64,000 bases of DNA from Nitrosomonas eutropha (GCF_900116685.1 NZ_FPBL01000007.1:57501-121500), one strand, 5' to 3'. Positions 8,938-19,493 are shown, numbered from the stretch's first letter. Numbers and translations: made by a program. The notes: generated from the letters alone by a model not told the origin.

Positions 8938-10107
8938 ATGACAAAAAAAATTCTCAGCAAAATTCCTTCTGGTGTCTGGGTACTGGGTTTCGTTAGCATG
9001 CTGATGGACATCTCTTCCGAGATGATTCACAGCCTGCTGCCATTATTCCTGGTCGGCACTCTGGGCGCGAGCGCCCTTATGGTTGGCTTGATCGAGGGCT
9101 TGGCCGAATCTACGGCACTTATTGTCAAGGTATTCTCGGGCACACTCAGCGACTATCTCGGTAAACGCAAGGAGCTGGCTTTGTTCGGTTACGCCTTAGG
9201 GGCACTGACCAAACCGCTGTTTGCCATTGCCCCAGTCACCAGTATTGTACTCGTGGCTCGATTGTTGGATCGGGTGGGCAAAGGTGTCCGGGGTGCTCCA
9301 CGTGACGCGCTGGTAGCGGATATCACCCCCATAGAGGTGCGCGGCGCGGCATTTGGCCTCAGACAATCGCTAGATACAGTCGGTGCATTCCTTGGCCCGT
9401 TATTGGCAACCGGCCTGATGCTACTATGGACAAACGACTTCCGGGCAGTGTTTTGGGTTGCTGTTATCCCTGGGTTATTAGCGGTCGCGTTGCTATTCTT
9501 CGGTATTCATGAGCCAAAGCAAAACGTTAATAACAAACGTATCAATCCAATCTGCAAAGAGAATCTGATGCGTTTGCATGCCACGTACTGGTGGGTTGTC
9601 GGTATCGGTGCCGTATTCACACTGGCGCGGTTTAGTGAAGCATTTCTGGTGCTTCGCGCTCAACAAGGCGGCATCCCACTTGCACTGGTTCCACTGGTAA
9701 TGGTTGCCATGAACTTGGTTTATGCAGCATCTGCCTACCCTTTTGGCAAGTTATCCGATCGCATAAATCACAAGATATTGCTGGCACTGGGGTTATTTAT
9801 TCTGATTGTCGCTGATCTGGTATTGGCTATCGATGCTCATTGGATGACGGTACTCGTAGGTGTCGCGTTGTGGGGAATTCACATGGGCATGACGCAAGGG
9901 CTGTTGGCAACAATGGTTGCTAATGCCGCTCCGGTTGACTTACGCGGTACAGCATATGGATTCTTTAACCTTATCAGCGGCATTGCCATGCTCATCGCTA
10001 GTGTGGTCGCCGGATTACTTTGGGATCAATTAGGATCATCTTTTACTTTCTACGCAGGTGCCGGGTTTTGCAGTGTTGCATTAATCGTACTACTCAAACG
10101 GGAGTAA
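8938..10107 (+). CDS. MFS transporter
   Basis: Major facilitator superfamily permease with about twelve predicted helices and 389 residues from this start. The loop 2-3 signature appears in SDYLGKRKELALFGY and again in GKLSDRINHKI, and there is a family-specific DRVGKGVRGAPRDAL segment. The ATG at 8938 is preferred to the one at 8923 because AAGGTG is suitably placed before it. The substrate is unknown. The gene is 27 bases downstream of the Mn exporter and lacks an obvious promoter, so it may share the riboswitch transcript. A role in metal handling would be inference only. Confidence 0.8.
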   Translation: MTKKILSKIPSGVWVLGFVSMLMDISSEMIHSLLPLFLVGTLGASALMVGLIEGLAESTALIVKVFSGTLSDYLGKRKELALFGYALGALTKPLFAIAPVTSIVLVARLLDRVGKGVRGAPRDALVADITPIEVRGAAFGLRQSLDTVGAFLGPLLATGLMLLWTNDFRAVFWVAVIPGLLAVALLFFGIHEPKQNVNNKRINPICKENLMRLHATYWWVVGIGAVFTLARFSEAFLVLRAQQGGIPLALVPLVMVAMNLVYAASAYPFGKLSDRINHKILLALGLFILIVADLVLAIDAHWMTVLVGVALWGIHMGMTQGLLATMVANAAPVDLRGTAYGFFNLISGIAMLIASVVAGLLWDQLGSSFTFYAGAGFCSVALIVLLKRE

Positions 10108-10386
10108 CTGCGAACAACAACTTGTGAGCCACAACCCCTCAGCTTGTCCAATTACTAAGTCAAAAATCATCATTCTTTAATGCTTGGCAGCCATAATTTT
10201 ATTGCAGATATACACACGGGAGACTACAAGTGCATAAACTATATAAAGAACACCAAAGTAATTAACCATCAGGTGACTCTAATCCACAAAAATTTCGGCC
10301 AGGATAGATATTCCAGAAAGCTATAATCAATTTTGTCAACCGGGCGCCGAGTTGTCATAGCGCTATCGTAAAACAGGAGGATTTCC
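10108..10386. other. intergenic region upstream of creA
   Basis: No gene or RNA structure was recognised. The last bases carry a strong Shine-Dalgarno (ACAGGAGG) for the CreA-family gene. No convincing terminator was seen after the MFS gene. Confidence 0.4.
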
Positions 10387-10908
10387 ATGAAATACCATCA
10401 GAAAAGAATCAGTCAGACCAACCTGCTGAGCTGGATCAAGCGGGGATTACTGATCTGGACAGCGATTATTATCGGTTCATATTCGCTGCCGTTACTGGCA
10501 GAGGATATCGGCAGTGTATCGACACGATTCAAACTGTTGGGCGCCAACGATAAAATAGTAGTAGAGGCGTTTGATGATCCGGATGTAGCAGGTGCCACGT
10601 GTTATTTGAGCCGGGCTAAAACGGGAGGAATAAGCGGGACGGTGGGCGTGGCGGAAGATAGATCGGAGGCTTCTATTGCCTGCCGTCAGACAGGACCAGT
10701 TACATTGTCGGAGAAAATAAAAAGTGGAAAGGCGGATGGAGACGAAGTATTCAAGAAGAATACTTCACTGCTGTTTAAAACATTACAAGTGGTACGTTTC
10801 TATGATGCCAAGCGTAACGTGTTGATCTACCTCAGCTATAGCGACCGAGTCATTGAAGGATCGCCACAAAACAGTATATCTGTGATCCCGGTTACACCTT
10901 GGCATTAA
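10387..10908 (+). CDS. creA: CreA family periplasmic protein
   Basis: A 173-residue protein with an N-terminal signal or membrane segment (about residues 20-40, ending near LLAEDIG), then a CreA domain. Recognisable family blocks are [28 protein letters not shown] (first Cys), [10 protein letters not shown] (second Cys, probably disulfide-bonded), [10 protein letters not shown] and [17 protein letters not shown]. CreA proteins are periplasmic and of uncertain function; the name comes from the E. coli cre locus and does not imply catabolite control here. It is preceded by a strong Shine-Dalgarno and stands alone, convergent with ald. Confidence 0.85.
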   Translation: MKYHQKRISQTNLLSWIKRGLLIWTAIIIGSYSLPLLAEDIGSVSTRFKLLGANDKIVVEAFDDPDVAGATCYLSRAKTGGISGTVGVAEDRSEASIACRQTGPVTLSEKIKSGKADGDEVFKKNTSLLFKTLQVVRFYDAKRNVLIYLSYSDRVIEGSPQNSISVIPVTPWH

Positions 10909-10990
10909 ACCGCAACAAGACAACTCAGGGCAGAATGCATAAACATCTTCAGAAGTGCTCTTGTAGTAATCACACTGCCCTGAATCATAT

Positions 10991-12103
10991 TTAAGCAACC
11001 AGCACATCCAGCGGTGATGTATATGGCAAGCCGAAAGCTTCGGCTACTGCTGGATGCATTACTTTTCCGCGATAGATATTGAGGCCATTCATCAACGCCT
11101 GATTGTTCTGCAAAGCTGCCAGCCCTTCATCTGCCAGACAGACAACATAGCTGGCAGTCTGGTTATTCAGTGCAAAGGTGCTGGTACGCGGAACTGCGCC
11201 TGGCATGTTCGTCACACAGTAATGCAGCACACCATCCACTTCAAAAACAGGATGGCTGTGTGTAGTCGGTCGGGTTGTTTCTACACATCCTCCCTGATCA
11301 ACTGCCACATCAACAATCACTGAACCAGTACGCATTTGCGGCAGCATTTCCCGGGTGACCAGCCAGGGCGAACGCCCACCGGGAATCAATACTGCACCAA
11401 TGACAAGATCTGCCTCGTAAACCGCCTGACGCACATTGACCGCATCACAATATCGAGTTTGTAACCGTCCGGAAAAGCGGTCATCCAGCGCTTTCAGGCG
11501 ATCATGATTGATATCCAGCACTGTTACCATCGCCCCCATGCCAGTTGCTACTACCGCAGCATTGGTGCCCACTACCCCTGCGCCCAGAATGACTACATTG
11601 GCAGGTGCAACACCTGGCACCCCACCCATCAGCACCCCCCGTCCCCCTTGGGTTTTTAACAGGTAGGTTGCACCAATCTGCACAGCCATGCGCCCCGCCA
11701 CCTCGCTCATGGGTGTCAATAACGGCAATGCGCCGGATGCCGTCTGCACTGTTTCATAGGCAATTGCACTAACGCCGCTGACGAGTAGTTTTTCTGCCAA
11801 GGCTCTATTTGAAGCCAGATGCAAATAAGCAAACAGCAGCAAATCTTTTCGCAAATACTGATATTCCACTTCGGTTGGCTCTTTTACCTTGACGACCAGT
11901 TCAGCTGCCCAAGCATCTGCAGCGTGCATCACAATTTCTGCACCGGCTCCCCGGTAATCCTGATCGGAAATAATACTGCCCGCACCCGCTCCGGTTTCAA
12001 CCAGCACCCGATGCCCCTGCTCAATCAGCGTATGCACGCTGCCAGGAGTGAGTCCGACCCGGTATTCATCCTCTTTCGTCTCTTTGGGTAATCCGATAAT
12101 CAT
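10991..12103 (-). CDS. ald: alanine dehydrogenase
   Basis: NAD-dependent enzyme interconverting L-alanine with pyruvate and ammonium. The 370 residues begin MIIGLPKETKEDEYRVGLTP, the family's standard N-terminus. This ATG follows GAGGG by a few bases, so a slightly longer start in the track is rejected. Expected catalytic residues are present as Lys in VVKVKEP and His in FAYLHLAS. The NAD-binding Rossmann loop is VVILGAGVVGTNAA. The C-terminal PGAVPRTSTFALNNQT is typical of Ald rather than of transhydrogenase PntA, the closest relative. In an ammonia oxidiser the reaction could serve nitrogen assimilation, but that is inference. Confidence 0.94.
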   Translation of the reverse strand: MIIGLPKETKEDEYRVGLTPGSVHTLIEQGHRVLVETGAGAGSIISDQDYRGAGAEIVMHAADAWAAELVVKVKEPTEVEYQYLRKDLLLFAYLHLASNRALAEKLLVSGVSAIAYETVQTASGALPLLTPMSEVAGRMAVQIGATYLLKTQGGRGVLMGGVPGVAPANVVILGAGVVGTNAAVVATGMGAMVTVLDINHDRLKALDDRFSGRLQTRYCDAVNVRQAVYEADLVIGAVLIPGGRSPWLVTREMLPQMRTGSVIVDVAVDQGGCVETTRPTTHSHPVFEVDGVLHYCVTNMPGAVPRTSTFALNNQTASYVVCLADEGLAALQNNQALMNGLNIYRGKVMHPAVAEAFGLPYTSPLDVLVA

Positions 12104-12149
12104 TCGCGCCCTCAAGCTTTTTACACATAAAATTCAGATTTTTTGCTGC

Positions 12150-12914
12150 TTACGCCAGTTCCACCCAAACCGGTGCATGATCAGACGGCCGTTCCAGTTT
12201 CCTGGGTGCCTTGTCCACTTGCCAGGCAACGCAACTGTCTGCCGTTTCATGACTCAGCAAAATATGATCAATACGCAACCCTCTGTTCCGGCGGAAGGCC
12301 ATCATACGATAATCCCACCAGGTATATATTTTTTCAGGCTGCTCGAACAGGTGAAAACTGTCAACAAATCCTGTATTTAACAATCCACGGAAGGCCTGCC
12401 GCTCAGTCTCACTGCACAATACCTGTCCCTTCCAAGCTTCAGGATCATAAACATCACGATCTTCCGGAGCAATATTGAAATCCCCTAATAATGCCACCTT
12501 GCCGTAACGCGCCCGTTCCTGTTGCAAAAAAGAATTGAGTATTGATAGCCACTCCAGTTTATAGGCATATTTTTCCGAATCAACACGCTCTCCATTCGGC
12601 ACATACACACAAATAATACGCAAATCTCCATAGGTTGCTGCAATCAACCTTTTCTGTGGATCATCAAAATCGGGAAAGGCCGCGCAAACATCCACTCCCG
12701 TTACTTTACTCAGCAAGGCAACACCGTTGTATGTCTTTTGGCCAGCATAGAGTGACTGGTAACCCGCCTGTGCAAGTTCATCCACCGGGAAGAATTCATC
12801 CTGAAGCTTGGTTTCCTGCAGGCACAATACATCTGGTTGATTGACATTCAGCCAGTCGATTACCTGCTGTAATCTAACTTTGAGTGAGTTGACATTCCAA
12901 GTAGCAATTTTCAT
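12150..12914 (-). CDS. xthA: exodeoxyribonuclease III (AP endonuclease)
   Basis: Base-excision-repair nuclease of the EEP superfamily, 254 residues. The sequence has MKIATWNVNSL at the start, the metal-binding Glu in LCLQETKLQ (near residue 34), the catalytic core GDFNIAPEDRDVYDP, the RIDHILLS motif and the terminal RPSDHAPVWVEL with the general-base Asp-His pair. This is the complete XthA set, and length fits the family. It lies 46 bases upstream of ald on the same strand and is divergent from the small cytochrome gene. Confidence 0.95.
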   Translation of the reverse strand: MKIATWNVNSLKVRLQQVIDWLNVNQPDVLCLQETKLQDEFFPVDELAQAGYQSLYAGQKTYNGVALLSKVTGVDVCAAFPDFDDPQKRLIAATYGDLRIICVYVPNGERVDSEKYAYKLEWLSILNSFLQQERARYGKVALLGDFNIAPEDRDVYDPEAWKGQVLCSETERQAFRGLLNTGFVDSFHLFEQPEKIYTWWDYRMMAFRRNRGLRIDHILLSHETADSCVAWQVDKAPRKLERPSDHAPVWVELA

Positions 12915-13082
12915 GATCCATTCCGTAGCAAGAGAGGTTTATTTTCCAACTGTTACAAAATAACCGGGCTGAAGATACTAACATCAAACATTTTCACAAG
13001 CACACCGCATGAGCTTGCAGCAATAATTAAATCAGGATGGATAGCGGCTATAATGTCCACCCTTGTTAAACGGAGATGAAAA

Positions 13083-13391
13083 ATGAAAAGAACGATCGGA
13101 TTGTTGGTAGTTTCTGCAGTAATCGGTTTGACAGGATGTGCGAAGACCGACACTTATACCCCGGCAGAAAACGCTAGTGGCGAAGATATTTTTTTCGCAA
13201 ACTGTACTAAATGTCACAAACCTGAAACAGATGGCACGGTAATGCTCTTGAGCGCCAAAATGAACACCAAAGAAGCCATTATCGAAAAAGTTCAGAAAGG
13301 TGGCATGACAATGACAGCCTTCCCCAACATTACCGGCGAACCAGCGCAACGTCTGGCTGAATTCGTTCTGACAAACAGTAAAACCAAATAA
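13083..13391 (+). CDS. lipoprotein c-type cytochrome, monohaem
   Basis: A 102-residue secreted electron-transfer protein. The signal peptide ends in a lipobox (GLTGC, Cys19), so it is likely anchored to the outer face of a membrane. The haem-binding motif is CTKCH (residues 41-45) and the distal axial ligand is probably Met75 or Met77 in GGMTMTAFPN. A typical class I fold of about 80 residues fits. It has no redox partner next to it, and its role is not evident. The organism appears rich in c-type cytochromes if it is an ammonia oxidiser. Confidence 0.85.
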   Translation: MKRTIGLLVVSAVIGLTGCAKTDTYTPAENASGEDIFFANCTKCHKPETDGTVMLLSAKMNTKEAIIEKVQKGGMTMTAFPNITGEPAQRLAEFVLTNSKTK

Positions 13392-13460
13392 TCGACTGCT
13401 GCTAATGCCGTTTTCTGGTTGATACAACACAATAATGATTCGGGAAGAAGTTTGAAAATC

Positions 13461-13494
13461 GCTGATTCTACTTTCAGCTGAAAATAGAATCAGC
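13461..13494. terminator. 10-bp hairpin at the cytochrome / beta-CASP nuclease convergence
   Basis: GCTGATTCTA and TAGAATCAGC form a perfect 10-bp stem with a 14-base loop. It lies between two convergent genes and overlaps the stop codon of the nuclease gene. The U-run after it is weak in both directions, so the terminator call is tentative. Confidence 0.5.
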
Positions 13495-14896
13495 CCAGTC
13501 GTTCCGAATCCATGCGCTGAGGAATACTTACCGGCCACTGTAACTGTTCCCGGATTGCACAGGCAAAAGCTTCGGCACTACCCAATTCGCCATGCACGAT
13601 GAAAGTTTTTCGTGGAGGCTGGCTGAATCCTCTTAACCAGTCAAGCAGGTTCTCCTGATCAGCGTGGGCAGAAAGCCCGCCAACCGTATGAATGGATGCA
13701 TGCACAGGAATTTGTTCACCAAAAATACGAACATTTTTACTGCCATCCACCAATCTGCGCCCCAAGGTACCTGCAGCCTGAAAACCGGTAAACAAAATGC
13801 TGCATTCAGGTCTGGGCAAGTTATATTTCAGGTGATATTTGATACGCCCGGCATCGCACATGCCACTGGCAGAAATAACGATTGCGCCGGATTGTATGTG
13901 ATTGAGTCGGATTGAATCCTCGACTTCCTGCACAAAATGAATCCGCAGGTTCTTATTATGCTGGCTGTGCCAGTTCATGATGTCGATAGTTTCCTTATCA
14001 AATAATTCTCTATGTCTGAGTGTGATTTCCGTGGCAGCCAGCGCCATGGGTGAATCCACGTAAATATCCATCGCTCCCAGACGCCCCTGACGCTGCAGAT
14101 CCGTCAGCAGAAATAACAAATCCTGCGTACGACCAACAGTAAAAGCCGGCACGATGATATTGCCGCGTTTACGGATGAGTGTCTGGCAGATAATTTCCAC
14201 CATTTCACTGCGTGTATCTTGCAGGCTGCGATGACAACGGTTGCCATAAGTGGATTCAACCAGCAGATAATCAGTTTCTTTGATAAACGTCGGATCGCGC
14301 ACGATAGGATGACCCGGCTGTCCCAGATCACCCGAGAAAACAATTTTTCTCTGTCTGGAACCGGACTTCAGCCAGACCTCAATGATAGCTGATCCAATAA
14401 TATGTCCGGCATCACGAAATCGACACTGCACTAATGGATGCGGCTGACACGTTTCGTCATAATTGACACCTCGCATTTGTTTAAGAAATGCTTCTGCCTG
14501 GGTAACGGTGTAGAGCGGGATATTTTCATAACGCAACGGACGTTTATTACGCAATGCCGTTTTTGCATACCACTCTACTTCTTTTTCCTGAATGTGGGCG
14601 CTATCTTTCAGGATAATTGAAAGTAGATCTGCCGTGGCCGGAGTCATGTAGACAGGCCCTCTGAACCCGAGCACACTCAGGCGCGGCAATAATCCGGAAT
14701 GATCCACATGGGCATGTGTCAGCAAAACAAAATCAATCGATTCCGGATTAAAGTTGATTGCAGTATGGTTTTTACGACCTGCATCCCGCCCACCCTGGAA
14801 CATACCGCAATCCACCAGAAAGCGTACATCATCCGTTTCAACCAGGTAGCATGATCCGGTTACTTCTCCAACTCCGCCCAGAAAGGTAATCTGCAT
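13490..14896 (-). CDS. beta-CASP metallo-beta-lactamase-fold RNA-processing nuclease
   Basis: Zinc-dependent hydrolase of 468 residues resembling CPSF73 and YsdA-type proteins. The metallo-beta-lactamase motif LLTHAHVDHSG gives His61, His63, Asp65 and His66. Further ligands lie in RDAGHIIGSA and in the C-terminal TVGGLSAHADQ. The beta-CASP insertion with its VDSPMA and SGMCDAGR segments is present, followed by the RMMBL domain ending around FIVHGELGSAEAFA. RNA is the expected substrate from the family, but specific targets are unknown. It is 6 bases downstream of bioA on the same strand. Confidence 0.88.
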   Translation of the reverse strand: MQITFLGGVGEVTGSCYLVETDDVRFLVDCGMFQGGRDAGRKNHTAINFNPESIDFVLLTHAHVDHSGLLPRLSVLGFRGPVYMTPATADLLSIILKDSAHIQEKEVEWYAKTALRNKRPLRYENIPLYTVTQAEAFLKQMRGVNYDETCQPHPLVQCRFRDAGHIIGSAIIEVWLKSGSRQRKIVFSGDLGQPGHPIVRDPTFIKETDYLLVESTYGNRCHRSLQDTRSEMVEIICQTLIRKRGNIIVPAFTVGRTQDLLFLLTDLQRQGRLGAMDIYVDSPMALAATEITLRHRELFDKETIDIMNWHSQHNKNLRIHFVQEVEDSIRLNHIQSGAIVISASGMCDAGRIKYHLKYNLPRPECSILFTGFQAAGTLGRRLVDGSKNVRIFGEQIPVHASIHTVGGLSAHADQENLLDWLRGFSQPPRKTFIVHGELGSAEAFACAIREQLQWPVSIPQRMDSERLG

Positions 14897-14902
14897 AAGG
14901 AT

Positions 14903-16231
14903 TTATATTTCATTGAGAATGTGCAGAATGCCCTGGGCCATCAATTCCATTTCCTCTTCATTAATGACGTACGGTGGCATGATGTAGACCGAGTTACCCA
15001 AGGGACGTATCAGAAGTTGCTGTTCCAGTCCCTTTTGCGCAAAGCGATGTGTGAAATCCGGTTGGGGATTATCCACTTCAAACGCCCAGATCATGCCGCA
15101 GTTGCGGAAATTCTTGACATTCGAGTGTTCCCGAACAGGCTGTAAACATTGATTGAGAAAATCAGCTTTTTTACGATTTGTTTCGATCACATTATCCTGC
15201 TCAATGATATCGAGCGTTGCCAGCGCTGCCCGGCAAGCAAGAATATTGCCGGAATGGGAGTGTGAATGGAGAAAAGCCTGGCTAGTTTCATCCCGGTAAA
15301 ACGCACGATAGATCGTGTCATTGGTCATGACCACTGACAGCGGCAAATAGCCCCCACTTAACCCTTTGGCAAGACACATGAAATCCGGCGTAATTTCAGC
15401 CTGCTCACATGCAAACAGAGTGCCCGTTCGACCAAATCCAACCGCAATCTCATCTGCGATTAAATGAACCTGGTAGACATCACAAATTTCCCGTGCCCGT
15501 TGCAAATAAACCGGGTGATACATTCCCATTCCGCCTGCTCCCTGGATAAGAGGCTCCAAAATCAGAGCCGCTGTACTGACATGATGCTGTGCGAGATAAC
15601 TCTCCAATTCAGCTGCAGCCTTCAGCGCATGAGTTTCCGGGGTTGTTCCAGTTTCAGCAAAACGCCAATCAGGGGTAGGTACCGGATGCGCAGGGCGTAA
15701 CAGCGGTGCATAAATCTGTCTAAAAAGCGAGACATCGGTGACCGACAACGCCCCCAGGGTTTCTCCATGGTAACCATTCTGCAAGTTAACGAATTGGGTT
15801 TTATCGGGGAAACCACTTTGTTGCCAGTAGTGAAAACTCATTTTCAGTGCAATCTCATTGGCTGACGAACCATCACTGGCATAGAAACAATGACTCAGAT
15901 CTCCGGGCGTTATAGCACTCAACCGTTCTGACAGCTCTACTACCGGCTCATGCACCAATCCGGCCAACATCGCGTGTTCCAGCTTGCCAAGCTGATCAAT
16001 AATGGCAGCATTGATACGAGGATTGCAGTGTCCAAATAAATTGACCCACCACGAACTGATTGTATCCAGATAGCGCTTGCCATCCGCACCATACAACCAC
16101 ACCCCCTCTCCTCTGGAGATTAATATCGGAGGAAATGCTTCGTGATGCTTCATCTGGGTGCAGGGATGCCAGACAGCCGGATGGCTGTGTAAAGTTACTT
16201 TTTTATCGTTCACTGTCTTGAAATTCCTCAT
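14903..16231 (-). CDS. bioA: adenosylmethionine-8-amino-7-oxononanoate aminotransferase
   Basis: PLP enzyme of biotin synthesis that converts KAPA to DAPA using S-adenosylmethionine as amino donor. From this start it has 442 residues. The N-terminal region has WHPCTQMK and SSWWVNLFGHCNP, both characteristic of BioA. The PLP-binding lysine is Lys289 in LAKGLSGGYLPLS, and the cofactor Asp lies in LIADEIAVGFGRTG. The longer possible start at 16252 falls inside the CIRCE palindrome, so the ATG at 16231 is chosen. No other bio genes are nearby. The gene begins inside the groE promoter region, so HrcA could also affect it. Confidence 0.93.
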   Translation of the reverse strand: MRNFKTVNDKKVTLHSHPAVWHPCTQMKHHEAFPPILISRGEGVWLYGADGKRYLDTISSWWVNLFGHCNPRINAAIIDQLGKLEHAMLAGLVHEPVVELSERLSAITPGDLSHCFYASDGSSANEIALKMSFHYWQQSGFPDKTQFVNLQNGYHGETLGALSVTDVSLFRQIYAPLLRPAHPVPTPDWRFAETGTTPETHALKAAAELESYLAQHHVSTAALILEPLIQGAGGMGMYHPVYLQRAREICDVYQVHLIADEIAVGFGRTGTLFACEQAEITPDFMCLAKGLSGGYLPLSVVMTNDTIYRAFYRDETSQAFLHSHSHSGNILACRAALATLDIIEQDNVIETNRKKADFLNQCLQPVREHSNVKNFRNCGMIWAFEVDNPQPDFTHRFAQKGLEQQLLIRPLGNSVYIMPPYVINEEEMELMAQGILHILNEI

Positions 16232-16246
16232 GATAGTCTCTATTAT
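16218..16246 (+). promoter_or_regulatory. sigma70 promoter of groESL
   Basis: TTGAAA (16218-16223), a 17-base spacer and TATTAT (16241-16246) form a near-consensus housekeeping promoter. Its -10 box merges with the CIRCE palindrome, so bound HrcA would cover the start site. The spacer contains the start codon of bioA on the other strand. Confidence 0.75.
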
Positions 16247-16279
16247 TAGCACTCAGCAACGCTGAGTGCTAATAATAGA
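16239..16279. promoter_or_regulatory. CIRCE operator (HrcA site) within a 41-bp perfect palindrome
   Basis: The canonical CIRCE TTAGCACTC-N9-GAGTGCTAA occupies 16246-16272. Here the spacer AGCAACGCT is itself palindromic and the flanks also match, giving perfect 19-bp arms around AAC. CIRCE is the HrcA repressor operator of groE and dnaK operons. hrcA is not in this window. Confidence 0.95.
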
Positions 16280-16376
16280 TTGTTACGGGACTCAACAATT
16301 GTTGATGAAACTCATTAAGCCAGATTCAAATGACCAGATTTTTCGTTTTTGTTAACCATTGTAGGAGAAAAGGACT

Positions 16377-16667
16377 ATGAATATTCGCCCTTTGCATGAC
16401 CGTGTAATTGTTAAACGGCTGGAAGAAGAACGCAAGACCGCATCCGGCATCGTAATCCCCGATACCGCTGCGGAAAAACCGGATCAGGGCGAGATCATCG
16501 CTGTAGGTAAGGGAAAAGCGGGCGAAGATGGCAAAATCCGCGCACTGGAAGTAAAAGTCGGAGATAAGGTGCTCTTCGGCAAATATGCCGGCCAGGCTGT
16601 CAAAATTAAGGGCGAAGAGTTCCTGGTAATGCGTGAAGAAGACATCATGGGTGTGATTGAAGGTTAA
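16377..16667 (+). CDS. groES: co-chaperonin GroES
   Basis: The 10-kDa lid of the GroEL folding chamber, 96 residues. It begins [18 protein letters not shown], has the mobile loop around [17 protein letters not shown] (residues 18-36) that contacts GroEL, and ends with the beta-strand IMGVIEG. Length and sequence are fully standard. It is preceded by TAGGAGAAAAGG as ribosome-binding site and followed after 39 bases by groEL. CIRCE and a sigma70 promoter upstream indicate HrcA-repressed, heat-inducible expression. Confidence 0.98.
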   Translation: MNIRPLHDRVIVKRLEEERKTASGIVIPDTAAEKPDQGEIIAVGKGKAGEDGKIRALEVKVGDKVLFGKYAGQAVKIKGEEFLVMREEDIMGVIEG

Positions 16668-16682
16668 TTGATTGTTGAATAA

Positions 16683-18350
<1,668 letters not shown>

Positions 18351-18384
18351 CCGACTCAAATCGGTCTATCTGTTAACAACAATG

Positions 18385-18430
18385 AACCACAACGAATCGG
18401 TATGCAAAAAACCGAGCGTTGTGGTTTTTA
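18385..18430 (+). terminator. rho-independent terminator of groESL
   Basis: AACCACAACG (18385-18394) pairs with CGTTGTGGTT (18417-18426) in a 10-bp stem. A shorter inner CGGT/ACCG pairing is possible, and a U-run follows. It sits 34 bases after the groEL stop and argues against an SDR start at 18419. Confidence 0.85.
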
Positions 18431-18460
18431 ACTTCTATCGGTCGTGCTGAGATAAATATA

Positions 18461-19216
18461 TTGGATACTTTAAAAACTTATCCGGATGACCGGAATTTGC
18501 TTGCAGACCGGGTTATCCTGGTTACAGGTGCAGGACAAGGTATTGGGCGCACTGCAGCACTCATTTTCGCAAAATATGGCGCTACAGTTATTTTACATGG
18601 TCGCAAAACCGAGAAACTTGAGCAAGTTTACGATGAAATTGAGGCGCTCGGCAGAGCATCAGCAATCATTCTGCCATTTGATTTCGAGCAGGCTACTGAA
18701 ACTGGCATTGCGGAACTGGCTGAGGAAATAGCCTCCCAAATTGGCCGGCTGGATGGTATTTTGCACAATGTCGCCTGGACCAGCGGCCCAATGCCGCTTG
18801 AATTCCATACACTTGAGCATTGGCAAACCACCATGCAGGTCAATCTCCTTATCCCTGCAATGCTGACTCGTGCTTGTTTTCCGTTGCTCAAAGCTGCCCC
18901 GGATGCCAGTGTAATCATGACGGGAGATACCCACGGCCAGGTACCTGCGGCCTACTGGGGTGCTTTTGCAGTAGCAAAAGCAGGAGTGGAAGCATTGGTC
19001 AAAATTCAGTCTGATGAGTGGGATATTTATCCAAATTTGCGCATTAATGCGCTGATTCCCGGAGCCGTAGACACGCCGCAACGTACCAAAACTCATCCAG
19101 GCAGCAATAACCGTTTATTACCCAAACCAGCAGATCTGATGGAGACTTATCTCTTCCTGATGGGACCAAATAGTACTGAAGTGACTGGCAAAACTTTCAA
19201 TTGCCAAAAAGATTAA
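18461..19216 (+). CDS. YciK-like short-chain dehydrogenase lacking the catalytic Ser and Tyr
   Basis: Classical-fold SDR, about 251 residues, closest in layout to YciK-type proteins. The NAD(P) loop TGAGQGIGR and the NVAW variant of the NNAG motif are present. In the YxxxK motif the sequence reads GAFAVAK, so the catalytic Tyr is Phe169, while Lys173 is kept. The position of the catalytic Ser is Asp156 in IMTGDTHG. The protein probably binds a nucleotide but may not be a normal oxidoreductase. The TTG at 18461 is preferred because the longer start lies in the groEL terminator, but the ribosome site is weak. Function unknown. Confidence 0.8.
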   Translation: MDTLKTYPDDRNLLADRVILVTGAGQGIGRTAALIFAKYGATVILHGRKTEKLEQVYDEIEALGRASAIILPFDFEQATETGIAELAEEIASQIGRLDGILHNVAWTSGPMPLEFHTLEHWQTTMQVNLLIPAMLTRACFPLLKAAPDASVIMTGDTHGQVPAAYWGAFAVAKAGVEALVKIQSDEWDIYPNLRINALIPGAVDTPQRTKTHPGSNNRLLPKPADLMETYLFLMGPNSTEVTGKTFNCQKD

Positions 19217-19226
19217 CCGCACGGTG

Positions 19227-19268
19227 GACAGGAAATCTGCCTCCGTTGACAGGAAATCTGCCTCCGTT
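19227..19268. repeat. 21-bp perfect tandem duplication
   Basis: GACAGGAAATCTGCCTCCGTT occurs twice with no gap (19227-19247 and 19248-19268), directly after the SDR stop codon. A TATAAT box follows at 19281-19286 and could belong to the tRNA-Leu promoter, though no good -35 at normal spacing was found. Confidence 0.85.
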
Positions 19269-19406
19269 GTTAGAAGCGAGTATAATCTGGTTATAAAGGG
19301 ATGTGGTGTGATTCGCTGAAAAACAAGCTACTCCACAACTGTGTGAGCAAAAGTCATCTTGTTTTTGGGGATTCTGAATCCTGCTGGTTTTTGAATAACC
19401 CGGCGC

Positions 19407-19493
<87 letters not shown>

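Noticed and set aside
16232..16252. Longer bioA start inside the CIRCE palindrome
   Set aside because: The sequence is an HrcA operator; the ATG at 16231 gives a normal protein.
18419..18460. Upstream start of the SDR gene
   Set aside because: It lies in the 3' arm of the groEL terminator hairpin and adds residues not like the family.
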